Shown here: piece by piece, positions 1 to 7,658 of the stretch
How the letters are laid out: every line of letters begins with the position of its first letter
How positions within the stretch are numbered: position 1 is the stretch's first letter
Origin: UBA6911 sp964481255
GTDB taxonomy: Bacteria > Acidobacteriota > UBA6911
Length of the DNA stretch: 64,000 nucleotides
Assembly (NCBI GenBank): GCA_964481255.1
Contig: CAYZTZ010000005.1
Location: 1-64,000, forward strand
Reading direction: 5' to 3'
Notes under the pieces: generated by a model
What the model was told of the DNA's origin: nothing
What the model saw: the letters and a program-made list of their open reading frames with translations, nothing else
Database searches by the model: none
Made by a program: the position numbers and the translations under genes

Positions 1-246
1 CCCCTTTTTCTTGTCGATCTCCAAGGTCCCGGAACAATGAAGCATGGAGGCATTCGCGGCTGCCCCGAATGGCGTTTGGATCGTAATTTCATCTCGGGCG
101 GTTTGTCCAAACTAATCCATCTTTCCCAGGGCTTTGTTCCGTTTCAAACGGGTATAAAAAGGATGCAGGCCCTTGCTCAGGGCCTTTCGTTCAACCTGTG
201 CATTAACCCGCGCGGCACTGTCGTCGCTCGGCATCTCTGCCCCCAG

Positions 247-1084
247 TCATTTCCATTTGTCCCCCGCGCGCCGTAAATCCGGCGCCGCAGGCATGGCGGA
301 CTCGGACGTGCGCGGCTCCATGGAATGAGGAGGCATCCTCTTGGACGAATCCCGCTCCCGCTTCGCCCGCTTCAGGTCGGCCTCCAAGGCCGCTGCCGTT
401 TGATACCGCACATCCCGATCTTTTTCCAAAGCCTTGCCAATAATCGAGGCGATACTCGGCCCAAGGGACTTTTTCAGTTCTCGAGGAGGACACTGCAGCT
501 CATAGATGATGGCGCGAAGCAAATCCACCGTCGTTTTGCCCTGGAAGGGCAATACGCCTGTCGCCATCTCATAGAGCACGACACCGATGGAAAAAAGGTC
601 AGACCGCGAATCGAGCGGCTCGCCGCGAGCCTGCTCGGTAGACATATACGCGACTGTCCCCGCCAGCAAACACGGACGGGTGAGAAGCTCGCCTATAACA
701 GCCGTCTTATCCGCCGCATCCTGTTGCCCGGCGGAAAGTTCGGCTATCCCGAAATCAAGGATTTTGACGCGGCCGCCGCGGGTTATAAAAATGTTGGCCG
801 GCTTTATGTCGCAACGAGTGATGCCCTTCGCGTGCGCGGCGCTTATGGCGTCGGCGACCAGAATGCCGATATCAAGCAGCTCCTCCGTCCGGATCCGGTT
901 TTCGGCGATGTATTGCATGAGAGTTTGTCCCTCGAGCGAGCAGTTCCATCGCGATAAAGACGCGGCCTTCGTATTCCTCGATGCTGTGGATGGTGCAGTT
1001 GTGAGGGTGATTGAGAGCGGACCCAGGCCTCACCCTGAAAACGCGCCATAGCCTGCCGATCGGCGGAAACCGCCGCTTATTTTT
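247..1084 (-). pseudogene. Serine/threonine protein kinase (Pkn type), frameshifted and cut by a scaffold gap
   Basis: The kinase domain is read in two frames. The N-lobe part (about 1030-940) has SALNHPHNCTIHSIEEYEG and FIAMELL. The C-lobe part (918-247) has the catalytic loop, LDFGIAEL (DFG), an APE-like STEQARGEP and the DSRSDLFSIGVVLYEMATG helix. The frames separate at a tandem 4-bp duplication (GAGC GAGC on the plus strand, 934-941). Removing one copy restores ELLEGQTLMQYI. The usual HRD triad reads RCD, so only the catalytic Asp remains. The glycine-rich loop is missing because the ten-N gap at 1085-1094 lies upstream. No membrane or sensor domain follows; the product ends about 50 residues after the kinase fold. 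It could be a real pseudogene or an assembly error; the altered HRD favours decay. Confidence 0.75.
1055..1084 (+). repeat. Partial copy of the 120-bp intergenic repeat, abutting the first gap
   Basis: The bases just left of the first N-run match the right end of the long repeat found at 4046-4165 and 5263-5384 (core AAACCGCCGCTTATTTTT). The assembly breaks exactly inside this repeat, which fits a repeat-induced scaffold join. Confidence 0.6.
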
Positions 1085-1094
1085 NNNNNNNNNN
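1085..1094. other. Assembly gap (10 N)
   Basis: Ten ambiguous bases. Sequence on the two sides need not be contiguous, and the true gap size is unknown. Confidence 0.98.
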
Positions 1095-1223
1095 CTCTCC
1101 CGCCTCTTTCTGCCAAAGCGGCGATATCCGTCACAGCCTCGAATGAGGCCTTGTGCGAGGATAATGCCGTAATGCGAAAGCAACCTTCTTTGAGTTCACT
1201 CGTTTTCAGGGGGAGATAAAAAA

Positions 1224-2213
1224 ATGAGCAAGATATTTGCCAATCGAGCTTTTATTTGCATGGCATGTGTTCTCGGCATCGGTTCATTGATGATGGCGTA
1301 TGGTCAGACGGGACCGGGCAATCCCCGACCCGGTTATCCGCATGACACGATCATCATCCATGTTATGAAAGCGGACAGCGGACCCAAGGCATGCAACGGA
1401 GGACATTCGCTGTTTCTCCGGCACATCGACGGCGTGGTCCAGGAAGCCGTCTTGACTATTACCATGACAGACTGGGTCCAGCTGGACAATGATGGCGACG
1501 GTCTGTTTGACGAAGATCCCTTCGATGGAATCGACAACGACGGCGACCTTAAAACAGATGAAGATCCAATTGAGCCCGGCGCTGTCACGACTGCCATCGA
1601 TTGTGATGCCTTAAACGACAACAAGGTATCGCTGCAGATTCGGGACACGGATCCCAGAAAAGGATTTGTCTCCACGCAAGAGTGGTTTGCCAGAATGATC
1701 GGGAAACCCGAGCAGAACTTCGCGTTCACGACCTATGCCGACCAGGTCGTCAGCTGCACCGTTCTGGAGGATCCGGACGGCATTCCCAATACCGGAGATG
1801 AAACGGTGGAGTGCACTTACGGCGGCGAGGACAATTGGGTTGAACTGGCTTCTTTCAATCTGGCCTCAGAGGGCTGTGTAAAGAGCGTGAAGCTGGGTGG
1901 AAAGAATGGAGTATCGGCCGGCGGCAAGACGCCGTTCTGTGATATCACCGACGGCTTCATGGTCAACGTCGACACGGATGGCGACGGTTCTGTTCAGGAC
2001 ACGGACGGAGACGGAATTCCTGATGAATTTTTCATCTTCGGCGTAAGCTGTGTCGATAACCCCGCGACACTGGATATCGATGAGTCTCTCTATTGCCCGC
2101 TCAGCAGCATGATATGGGAAATTGACACTGAGGAAACAACGAGCCAGGCAAAGGCCCAGCTCTTTGTTTCGCATACCGGTTCGGCTTCCATTCAGAGCGG
2201 CAAAATCAAGTAA
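1224..2213 (+). CDS. Secreted Asp-rich, calcium-binding-repeat protein of unknown function
   Basis: 329 residues. An N-terminal signal peptide (MSKIFANRAFICMACVLGIG, cleavage probably after AYG near residue 27) indicates export. The mature protein has several short acidic DxDxDG segments (DNDGDGLFDEDP, DNDGDLKTDEDP, DTDGDGSVQDTDGDGIPDE) like thrombospondin type-3 or EF-hand-like calcium loops, and pairs of cysteines that could form disulfides outside the cytoplasm. The ATG start has a strong GGGGGAG ribosome site about 10 bases upstream. No enzymatic domain is recognisable; a calcium-stabilised surface protein is inference. A perfect hairpin follows at 2269-2294. Confidence 0.75.
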   Translation: MSKIFANRAFICMACVLGIGSLMMAYGQTGPGNPRPGYPHDTIIIHVMKADSGPKACNGGHSLFLRHIDGVVQEAVLTITMTDWVQLDNDGDGLFDEDPFDGIDNDGDLKTDEDPIEPGAVTTAIDCDALNDNKVSLQIRDTDPRKGFVSTQEWFARMIGKPEQNFAFTTYADQVVSCTVLEDPDGIPNTGDETVECTYGGEDNWVELASFNLASEGCVKSVKLGGKNGVSAGGKTPFCDITDGFMVNVDTDGDGSVQDTDGDGIPDEFFIFGVSCVDNPATLDIDESLYCPLSSMIWEIDTEETTSQAKAQLFVSHTGSASIQSGKIK

Positions 2214-2268
2214 TTCCTGGTCCTACCAAGGCCCAGCCTGCATCTATTTTTCTGCGCCAGAAACAACA

Positions 2269-2294
2269 GCCTGGGAGATCGGACGCTCCCAGGC
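2269..2294 (+). terminator. Hairpin downstream of the secreted Asp-rich protein gene
   Basis: A perfect 9-bp stem (GCCTGGGAG / CTCCCAGGC) with an 8-base loop lies 55 bases after the stop codon at 2213. Only a short T tract follows, so intrinsic termination is plausible but not certain. Confidence 0.45.
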
Positions 2295-2406
2295 TTGTCG
2301 CTGGAGGACGCACTTTGCCTGCGTCCCGATACTTCATACATTACTGAATCCGCGAGTTATTTCCGCCGAAATCTGCTTTTGGGAACCCTAGCCCGGATCG
2401 TGTATA

Positions 2407-2446
2407 CCGGATTGGCGAAAATCAACGCTTATTTTTCCTGTCGGCC
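2407..2446 (+). repeat. Diverged partial copy of the 120-bp intergenic repeat (right end)
   Basis: Matches the right-hand third of the repeats at 4046-4165 and 5263-5384, including CGCTTATTTTTCCTGTCGG, with several mismatches in the GCGAAAATCAA part. It lies between the secreted protein gene and the transporter remnant. Confidence 0.6.
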
Positions 2447-2499
2447 CAAGGTGGATGGAGGCCGCGACCGCGATACGAGGGTCCAGGAAGGATGACTCC

Positions 2500-2883
2500 T
2501 TATGTCGCTCCGTCGGGTGCGAACGCTCCTTCCCTCGTGTTCTGCACCAACTTGGCGATGTAGTCCATTGCACCCGTCGCCCACATCGCCAGCCATACGG
2601 TTCCGATGACCAGTCCGGACGTATGGATCTTTTCCGGCGTCCATGCCTGGGCGACGGCGACCACCGCCAGGACCTTCATGGGCTCGATGGGCATCGGGAG
2701 ACGATAAAACAAACCGGTCGCGACGTTCGCCAATCCCATCATGACGAGCAATCCCGCCGGGTTCATCTTGCAGACGGTGATGTATCCGATGGCCAGAGGC
2801 AGAAGCGTGCCGAAGTCGCCCAGAGATCCTGCGAGCTCGCCAAGACTGAATTCGAAACCCCTGATGTTCATCCGAAGATTCAT
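2500..2883 (-). pseudogene. Truncated sulfate/molybdate transporter (MOT1-like), N-terminal fragment
   Basis: 127 residues that read as the first third of a putative sulfate/molybdate permease: GELAGSLGDFGTLLPLAIGY, then hydrophobic helices with FYRLPMPIEPMKVLAVVAVA and GAMDYIAKLV. Full-length relatives are about 350-400 residues with around ten membrane spans. Here the frame ends in an unrelated tail (QNTREGAFAPDGAT) after roughly three spans. The remaining transport domain is not found downstream, so this is a remnant. Its start lies only 4 bases past the end of the collapsed ABC exporter frame, so both broken genes sit in one decayed stretch. Confidence 0.65.
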
Positions 2884-2887
2884 TCTG

Positions 2888-3499
2888 CTACCGGATCCAC
2901 TTCCGTTTGATGTTCCAAAGGCTCACCGCGAACAAGCCCGCGCAGAACATGCCGAGCATGGCGAGGTCGAGGGCGAAGGGCATGTCGTGCGTTCCATGGA
3001 CCGAGCCGTGGAGCGCGTCGGCGCCGTAGGTCAGCGGCAGGACATAGGAGAGGGGCTTCAGGAACACGGCCAGCTTCTTGATGGGAAAGAATAGCCCGCA
3101 CAGGAAGATCCTGGGGAAGCGGAAGAAATTCGAGAAGGTCTGGGCCTCGAAGACCTCGCCCTCGGCCACGTCGAAATCCACGCCGTCAACGGCTTGCACC
3201 TCGTCGAAGCGCTTGGCCAGGCCGCGCACTTCGATGACAGGTTCGCGGCTACGCTTCATCGCTTTTTTCACCTTCCGAACACGGATGATCTCTGGAATCG
3301 CCGTGGCATTCCCGGATCCGCTCCGGCGGACACTTTCCGGGTTCGCCGTCGAGTCTTTCGGGGTGTTCGCAACCCCGGGTTCCACGCACGGATGCCCGTT
3401 TACTTCACCGTGGCACTTTCTGATTTGCTCGAGGGAGCACTCCCCGGGCGTCCCCTTCAGTTCTTCCGGTTTCCGGCACTTCTTCTTTTCGGAAAACAT
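2888..3499 (-). pseudogene. Collapsed ABC exporter locus: small Cys protein, ATPase start and permease end fused in one frame
   Basis: The frame starts at ATG 3499 behind an AGGGAGG ribosome site with a small Cys-containing protein (MFSEKKKCRKPEELKG, IRKCHGEVNGHPC), then passes without a stop into an ABC ATPase start (ATG 3259: PVIEVRGLAKRFDEVQAVDG). At EGEVFE (about 3145-3152), where GLLGPNGAGKTT should follow, it jumps to the end of an ABC-2 permease (AQTFSNFFRFPRIFLCGLFF, ending NIKRKWIR). The Walker A, signature and Walker B motifs and most membrane spans are gone, so no functional exporter can be made. A large in-frame deletion or a misassembly explains it. The upstream ArsR-type gene was probably its regulator. 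Confidence 0.7.
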
Positions 3500-3588
3500 G
3501 CTTTCCCTCCCTTCGCGGGGTCGGCCTTCCCTTCGAACAGGCAAGACAGTGTTTGGCGGCACCGATCGGCGGCGCCCGGGGCGAGGCT

Positions 3589-3820
3589 TTAATGTACGGA
3601 GTACCCCCTCCTGTCCGATTCCACGAGGCCTGCGTCCTTGAGGATGCGCAGGTGCTGGGACACGGCGCCGGGCGAGACACCGATGAGATTCGACAGGGCG
3701 TTCACGCAGAGCGTCCTCTCTCCAAGGTGCCGAATGATCGCCACCCGNNNNNNNNNNCCGGGTTTCCACGGAGAGGGCGCGGAAGATATTCGCGGCTTCA
3801 TCGGTTATTGGCTCTTTCAT
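3589..3820 (-). pseudogene. ArsR-family transcriptional regulator, interrupted by an assembly gap and short at the C-terminus
   Basis: The N-terminal part (MKEPITDEAANIFRALSVETR) lies on one side of the ten-N gap. The other side carries the winged helix-turn-helix: RVAIIRHLGERTLCVNALSN, then GVSPGAVSQHLRILKDAGLV and the wing SDRRGYSVH, where a stop follows at once. ArsR proteins usually continue 15-30 residues past the wing, so the gene is short as well as gapped. ArsR repressors act as dimers on their own promoters and those of adjacent exporters; here the adjacent ABC exporter is itself broken. Confidence 0.65.
3748..3757. other. Assembly gap (10 N)
   Basis: Ten ambiguous bases inside the ArsR-like reading frame. 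The true length and reading frame across it are unknown. Confidence 0.98.
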
Positions 3821-4390
3821 GCAGTTTGGTATGCGCTAAATAACTAAAAATGCAAGTTCTTGCATCATCTCATCCAAGGCGTTCCGCGGGATTATGGGGA
3901 TTTCACAGTCCTGCTCTTCGAGGGGCAAGGTAGGGCTTCCATAACCGGGCGACCGGTTTAATCTCCAATCGAAGCACCCCTTCTGCAGCGGCAGGAAGGC
4001 TGTGGCTATCTTATGCCTGACTGCCGTATAGTATAATTTCTCTGGAAAGTTAAAGAATTCCGGAGAGTTTACACAAGAGGACCTTACCGGAAATCCAGGG
4101 GCAAACCCGATAAAGGGACCGATAGGCAGCCGATGGGCGAAAACCGCCGCTCATTTTTCCTGTCGCGGCCCGGAGCCGCAATCAAACATAGGAAATTGGC
4201 GATGGCCGCGCGCGTTCGGCTCCCAGCTTTAAGCGGTCAGACCTTTGAATATAACTGTGGAAATGCTTGTTTCTAAAAGGGAAGCAAAACTTCTTCGCAA
4301 AACGCAAAGAAGTCATAGATAAAGACTCTATCGGCTATCCGAAAGCTCAGTATAAAATCTCATTAATCCTGACCGGCGGAGGAGTCCTGC
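3821..4390. other. Long intergenic stretch with the left copy of the direct repeat
   Basis: No gene with recognisable features on either strand. Its main content is the 120-bp repeat at 4046-4165. The part just before the next gene (4230-4390) is more AT-rich and probably contains that gene's promoter. Confidence 0.6.
4046..4165 (+). repeat. 120-bp direct repeat, left copy
   Basis: From AAAGTTAAAGAATTC to TTTTTCCTGTCG. It matches 5263-5384 with about nine mismatches by eye, in the same orientation. The two copies bracket a single secreted-protein gene. Right-end fragments recur at 1055-1084 and 2407-2446. Confidence 0.85.
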
Positions 4391-5164
4391 ATGTATCGTG
4401 CGTTTCCATTACTTTGCCTCATAACATTCATGCTGCCTGTTGCAGCGCAGGATCGATTCCCTCCGGTTCAGACGACAGTCATGTCCAGTCAAAACAGTAG
4501 CCGTGCCGCCTACCGCTATGACTCTGGCGATATGAACGCCAGGACTAATGGGAACGACTTGCAGATTTCCTGGAAAGCTGCAGACGGTACTCCTAAGACC
4601 TGGGTTATGGTTCCTGATGATTTTCAAAACCAAGTTAAATGCCAAGAAGACAAATGTGCGCTCAGTTCATTCCCATGTTACGGCAAATGCATCATGTCTT
4701 CTCCGGAAATTCACTTGTATGATGCGAGAGACAAGAAGATATATTTTTCAGTGGCTCTGGACATTTCCAGTAATAGGCCGTACGCAGTTTTTATCGGAGA
4801 CCTCCATAGCCGAAAAACGACCTTCCTCTTCGAAGCGTACGGTTCTGGCTTGATAAGATTTGTACTTTCGCCGTCGGGTTCATTGCTTGCATTCCTTGCC
4901 GGCTCACATTTGTCCGCATGTGCCAGTAGCCTGCATCCCCAAATTTTCGACATACGGAAGAAGATTTTGTTGGAACCGGCAGCGAAGCGCACCGATGAAT
5001 CCGTAAGCTTACGGAAAAATGTGTCGTATGAGTCCATTACGTGGTTATCAAATTCTCAGCTGCTTCTAAAAGGCCGCATGTGGAATTGCATGAATGTTGA
5101 AGCCATTGATGAAGTCCCAATAGAGGCAATTGTTAATCTGGATGACAGCCCGGTTCAGCAATAG
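4391..5164 (+). CDS. Secreted protein of unknown function, bracketed by direct repeats
   Basis: 257 residues. A clear signal peptide (MYRAFPLLCLITFMLPVAAQ) predicts export, and a GGAGGAG ribosome site precedes the ATG. The mature part contains eight or more cysteines, including the cluster CQEDKCALSSFPCYGKC, which would suit disulfides in the periplasm. Segments such as IHLYDARDKKIYFSVALD, FVLSPSGSLLAFLAG and ITWLSNSQLLLKGRMWNC alternate like blades of a beta-propeller (TolB/WD40-like), but no family can be named. Base composition is visibly less GC-rich than the neighbours, and 120-bp direct repeats lie on both sides, so the unit may have been acquired. Confidence 0.7.
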   Translation: MYRAFPLLCLITFMLPVAAQDRFPPVQTTVMSSQNSSRAAYRYDSGDMNARTNGNDLQISWKAADGTPKTWVMVPDDFQNQVKCQEDKCALSSFPCYGKCIMSSPEIHLYDARDKKIYFSVALDISSNRPYAVFIGDLHSRKTTFLFEAYGSGLIRFVLSPSGSLLAFLAGSHLSACASSLHPQIFDIRKKILLEPAAKRTDESVSLRKNVSYESITWLSNSQLLLKGRMWNCMNVEAIDEVPIEAIVNLDDSPVQQ

Positions 5165-5262
5165 AGCTTAAATCCCGAACTCATAATATCGTCCTTTAAG
5201 AAATCTGATCCAATTCTTGGTTTCCCTCAGGCCGTTTGCAGTGACACGCGATTACAGGCTCT

Positions 5263-5384
5263 AAAGTTAAAGAATTCCCGAGAGCTTACACAAGAGGACC
5301 TTACCGGAAATCCAGGGGCAAACCCGAGAAAGGGACCGATGGGCAGCCGATTGGACAAAACCGCCGCTTGTTTTTCCTGTCGGC
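5263..5384 (+). repeat. 120-bp direct repeat, right copy
   Basis: Same orientation as 4046-4165, about 92 % identical by eye. Begins AAAGTTAAAGAATTC and ends TTTTTCCTGTCGG. No transposase or integrase lies between the copies. Confidence 0.85.
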
Positions 5385-5452
5385 CGTGCGACGGGCGGAG
5401 GCAGCCGGTTATGACGGCGTTCAACTTCATGCCGCCCGGGGTACGCTCTTCA

Positions 5453-5478
5453 ACATCCGGAGTTCGACATTCTGCGGT
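5453..5478 (+). repeat. Dispersed short intergenic repeat, copy 1
   Basis: Core GGAGTTCGACATTCTGCGG, nearly identical to 10962-10983 and related to 32775-32790. All three copies lie between genes. Confidence 0.6.
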
Positions 5479-5559
5479 CGGGGAGCGACTCTCCTGAACG
5501 CATTCGCGATGCGATGCATCGCGCAGGAATCCGGGTATCTTCTGCGCCCCCGGCCTCTA

Positions 5560-6642
5560 TCAATCGGCCCGGCGCATGAGGCGCAAAGCCCAGAGCATCG
5601 CGTGAACCATGCTGTCGGGCCGCGCAACCCCCTTCCCCGCGATATCGAAAGCCGTGCCGTGGTCCACGGAGGTGCGGATAAAAGGGAGCCCCAGCGTCAC
5701 GTTGACCGCTTCGCCGAAACCCATCAATTTGATCGGCGCCAGGCCCTGATCGTGATACATGGCCAGGATGACATCGAACTCGCCGTTGCCGGCTCTCCAG
5801 AACAGGGTGTCTGCGGGAAGCGGCCCCTCGATCGCCGCGTCCGGGAAATCGGCGCGGGCCCTCCGAAGGCCTGGTTCCATGCATTCCGTCTCCTCGGCGC
5901 CGAGGATCCCAGATTCCCCCGCGTGCGGGTTGATCCCCGCGACCGCCACTCTCGAGCAGGGCAGACCCAGGCGCGGGAATTCCGTCAGGATGATGCGGAG
6001 TTTCCCATAGATCAGTTCGGGCGTGATGCTTTGCGCAACGGCGCGCAGAGGGATATGGATGGTCGCGAGCACCACTCTGAGCCGCTCCGTCAGAAAGCCC
6101 ATGGCGAATTCCGAAACGCCCGAAAGATGGGCGAGGAATTCGGTGTGGCCCGGATAGGGGTAGCCCGCCTCTTGAAGGAATTTCTTGCTGATGGGCGCCG
6201 TGACCATCGCGTCGAGGCATCCTCTGGCACAGGCGGCGGCGCACTGCAATATATTCCGGGCGGCCGCGGAGCCCGTCGCCGCCGAACCCCTCCCGGCCGG
6301 CGCAGGCGCGGCGGGGATGTCGACGATGCCGAATTCCGGCAGATCCTCCCCCTTTTCAAGCGCTTCGGCGGGAATTCGGTGAAAATCGAACGGTATTCCG
6401 AGGTCCCGCGCCCTGGATTCGAGAATGTCCCAGCCGCCGAAAAGAATTTTACGGCACGATCCCGACAGACGAGGGTCACGGGCGGCACGCAGGGATATTT
6501 CCGGGCCGATGCCGGCCGGATCCCCCGTTGTGATTCCCAGCCTGGGTGGAATGGTTCGAAGGGAGTTTGGCAAGATTGGCGACGTCCGCCGACAGCCGGG
6601 TAGGCGTCCGTTCGTTGCGCGCGACGCCCCCCTGCCCGGCAT
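5560..6642 (-). CDS. pdxA: 4-hydroxythreonine-4-phosphate dehydrogenase
   Basis: PdxA oxidises 4-phosphohydroxy-L-threonine with NAD in the DXP-dependent pathway to pyridoxal phosphate; it is a zinc-dependent cytosolic dimer. Signatures in order: GITTGDPAGIGPEI near the N-terminus, APISKKFL, GHTEFLA (metal-binding His), GINPHAGE, AMYHDQGLAPIK, and near the end VNVTLGLPFIRTSVDHGTAF. At 360 residues from ATG 6642 it carries about 30 more N-terminal residues than typical PdxA; a TTG at 6573, just before RTIPPRLGITTGDP, is an alternative start. An AAGGAA about 10 bases before ATG 6642 supports the longer form. It lies 14 bases after the Hfq-like gene, so the two are probably co-transcribed. Confidence 0.9.
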   Translation of the reverse strand: MPGRGASRATNGRLPGCRRTSPILPNSLRTIPPRLGITTGDPAGIGPEISLRAARDPRLSGSCRKILFGGWDILESRARDLGIPFDFHRIPAEALEKGEDLPEFGIVDIPAAPAPAGRGSAATGSAAARNILQCAAACARGCLDAMVTAPISKKFLQEAGYPYPGHTEFLAHLSGVSEFAMGFLTERLRVVLATIHIPLRAVAQSITPELIYGKLRIILTEFPRLGLPCSRVAVAGINPHAGESGILGAEETECMEPGLRRARADFPDAAIEGPLPADTLFWRAGNGEFDVILAMYHDQGLAPIKLMGFGEAVNVTLGLPFIRTSVDHGTAFDIAGKGVARPDSMVHAMLWALRLMRRAD

Positions 6643-6656
6643 GCCGGGAATTCCTT

Positions 6657-6992
6657 TTATTCCATTTGCTCCAGATCCACCTCATCCGGCTCCTGATCCT
6701 CGTTCTGCTTGTACATATACTTGATCACGTGTTTCAGGATGAGAAGATTGGGTGCGTCGCTTCGATGCACCTTTATGCAGTTCTTGTCATACCACTCGAT
6801 GACGCCCCGAATTTCCTCGCCGTCGATGAGTTTTACGATCATCGGGGTCTTCGCGGCCATCTGCTTGATATAGTAGTAATTTTCAGCGTTGGTCACTTCC
6901 GGCGGCACGCGTTTTCGAGGCATCGGAGCATAACGGGGCATCTGATCCTTGATTTCAGACAAACTTGGACGAATTAGTTTTCGGTTCACCAT
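6657..6992 (-). CDS. hfq: Hfq-like LSm RNA-binding protein
   Basis: 111 residues. The central part (about 36-95) has the Sm fold pattern: NAENYYYIKQMAAKTPM, then IVKLIDGEEIRGVIEWYDKN (Sm1) and LLILKHVIKYMY, where KH is the Sm2 signature. Hfq forms a hexameric ring that pairs small RNAs with mRNAs. About 35 extra N-terminal residues are rich in Arg, Lys and Pro, and the tail is acidic (NEDQEPDEVDLEQME); both differ from proteobacterial Hfq. A GGAGG ribosome site is about 7 bases before ATG 6992. It probably heads an operon with pdxA and diverges from the TPR gene at 7160. Confidence 0.8.
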   Translation of the reverse strand: MVNRKLIRPSLSEIKDQMPRYAPMPRKRVPPEVTNAENYYYIKQMAAKTPMIVKLIDGEEIRGVIEWYDKNCIKVHRSDAPNLLILKHVIKYMYKQNEDQEPDEVDLEQME

Positions 6993-7124
6993 TTATAGTC
7001 CTCCAAGGGGAGGTGACAAACCGGCTGGGCCGATCCTGCGAAAATGATCCCTTTTCAAAAGCACTTAGGAATTAATGAGATCGGTAGGCCGATGCAAGCT
7101 TTATTATAAACCGGTGTTGTTTTT

Positions 7125-7153
7125 TTGACAAGAAAAAAGTAATCCGCTAGATT
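7125..7153 (+). promoter_or_regulatory. Sigma-70-type promoter directly upstream of the TPR protein gene
   Basis: A perfect TTGACA at 7125-7130 and TAGATT at 7148-7153 are separated by 17 bases. Transcription would start near 7159-7161, which coincides with the GTG start codon at 7160, so the message may be leaderless. Confidence 0.6.
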
Positions 7154-7159
7154 GTTCAT

Positions 7160-7630
7160 GTGTCTGTTCAAGTCCGCGAATCCGATACGCCGACGGCAAA
7201 AAGGGCCCTTCTCTGCCTTGCCGGCCTGGTTGTTTTCCTTCCGCCCCTGAGTCTCGAATCCTTCCCTCAATCCGGCCCGTCCCGAAAGCCCGCGCTTATC
7301 CGGGACACGGCCGCGGCGGAGGAAAAGGAAGAGGCCGAGGCCGAGCCGACGAAGGAATACAACCCCATGCTGGCCGAGCAAAATATCTCTATCGGAAACT
7401 TCTACCTGAAACGGAAGAACTATGGCGCGGCGATCCAGAGATTTATTTCGGCATTGGAATACCAGCCGGATTCCGTCCCGGCCTGGGAAGCTTTAGCCCG
7501 TACTTACGAGAAGAGCGGGGATCGCGCCAAGGCCATCCAGACCTACCGGGATTTTATAGAAAAAAACCCGGACTCGCCGAAATCGGCCCAATTCCGCGCC
7601 AGGCTGGCCAAGCTGGAAAAGAAGCCCTGA
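7160..7630 (+). CDS. TPR-repeat protein with N-terminal membrane anchor or signal peptide
   Basis: 156 residues. Residues 15-34 (RALLCLAGLVVFLPPLSL) form a hydrophobic signal or anchor, followed by an acidic Ala/Glu linker (AAAEEKEEAEAEP). The C-terminal half has two to three tetratricopeptide helix pairs: EQNISIGNFYLKRKNYGAAI, ALEYQPDSVPAWEALARTY and SGDRAKAIQTYRDFIEKNP. It probably acts as a periplasmic or membrane-bound scaffold; partners are unknown. A stop codon at 7148-7150 blocks upstream extension and GTG 7160 is the only convincing start, although it has no leader for a ribosome site. It converges on holB, with 18 bases between the stop codons. Confidence 0.75.
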   Translation: MSVQVRESDTPTAKRALLCLAGLVVFLPPLSLESFPQSGPSRKPALIRDTAAAEEKEEAEAEPTKEYNPMLAEQNISIGNFYLKRKNYGAAIQRFISALEYQPDSVPAWEALARTYEKSGDRAKAIQTYRDFIEKNPDSPKSAQFRARLAKLEKKP

Positions 7631-7635
7631 AGCAA

Positions 7636-7658
7636 GCGTCCGCCGCCTTCACGGACGC
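7636..7658. terminator. Hairpin between convergent TPR gene and holB
   Basis: A perfect 7-bp stem (GCGTCCG / CGGACGC) with a 9-base loop spans the convergent stop codons. There is no clear T tract, so its terminator role is uncertain. Confidence 0.35.

Larger units (their letters stand above)
5165..5559. other. Intergenic stretch with the right copy of the direct repeat and a second repeat type
   Basis: No gene seen. It contains the right copy of the 120-bp repeat (5263-5384) and, at 5453-5478, a copy of a dispersed TTCGACATTCTGCGG repeat also present at 10955-10984 and 32768-32790. Confidence 0.6.

Noticed and set aside
1..246. Open frame at the left edge (37-276, plus strand)
   Set aside because: No ribosome site or motif, and it runs into the kinase region antisense. 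No gene is called in 1-246.
4046..5384. Insertion sequence defined by the 120-bp repeats
   Set aside because: The repeats are direct rather than inverted and no transposase lies between them, so an IS call is not supported.
5368..6603. 411-codon plus-strand frame over pdxA
   Set aside because: Antisense to a PdxA with all family motifs. Its first part only translates the dispersed repeat.
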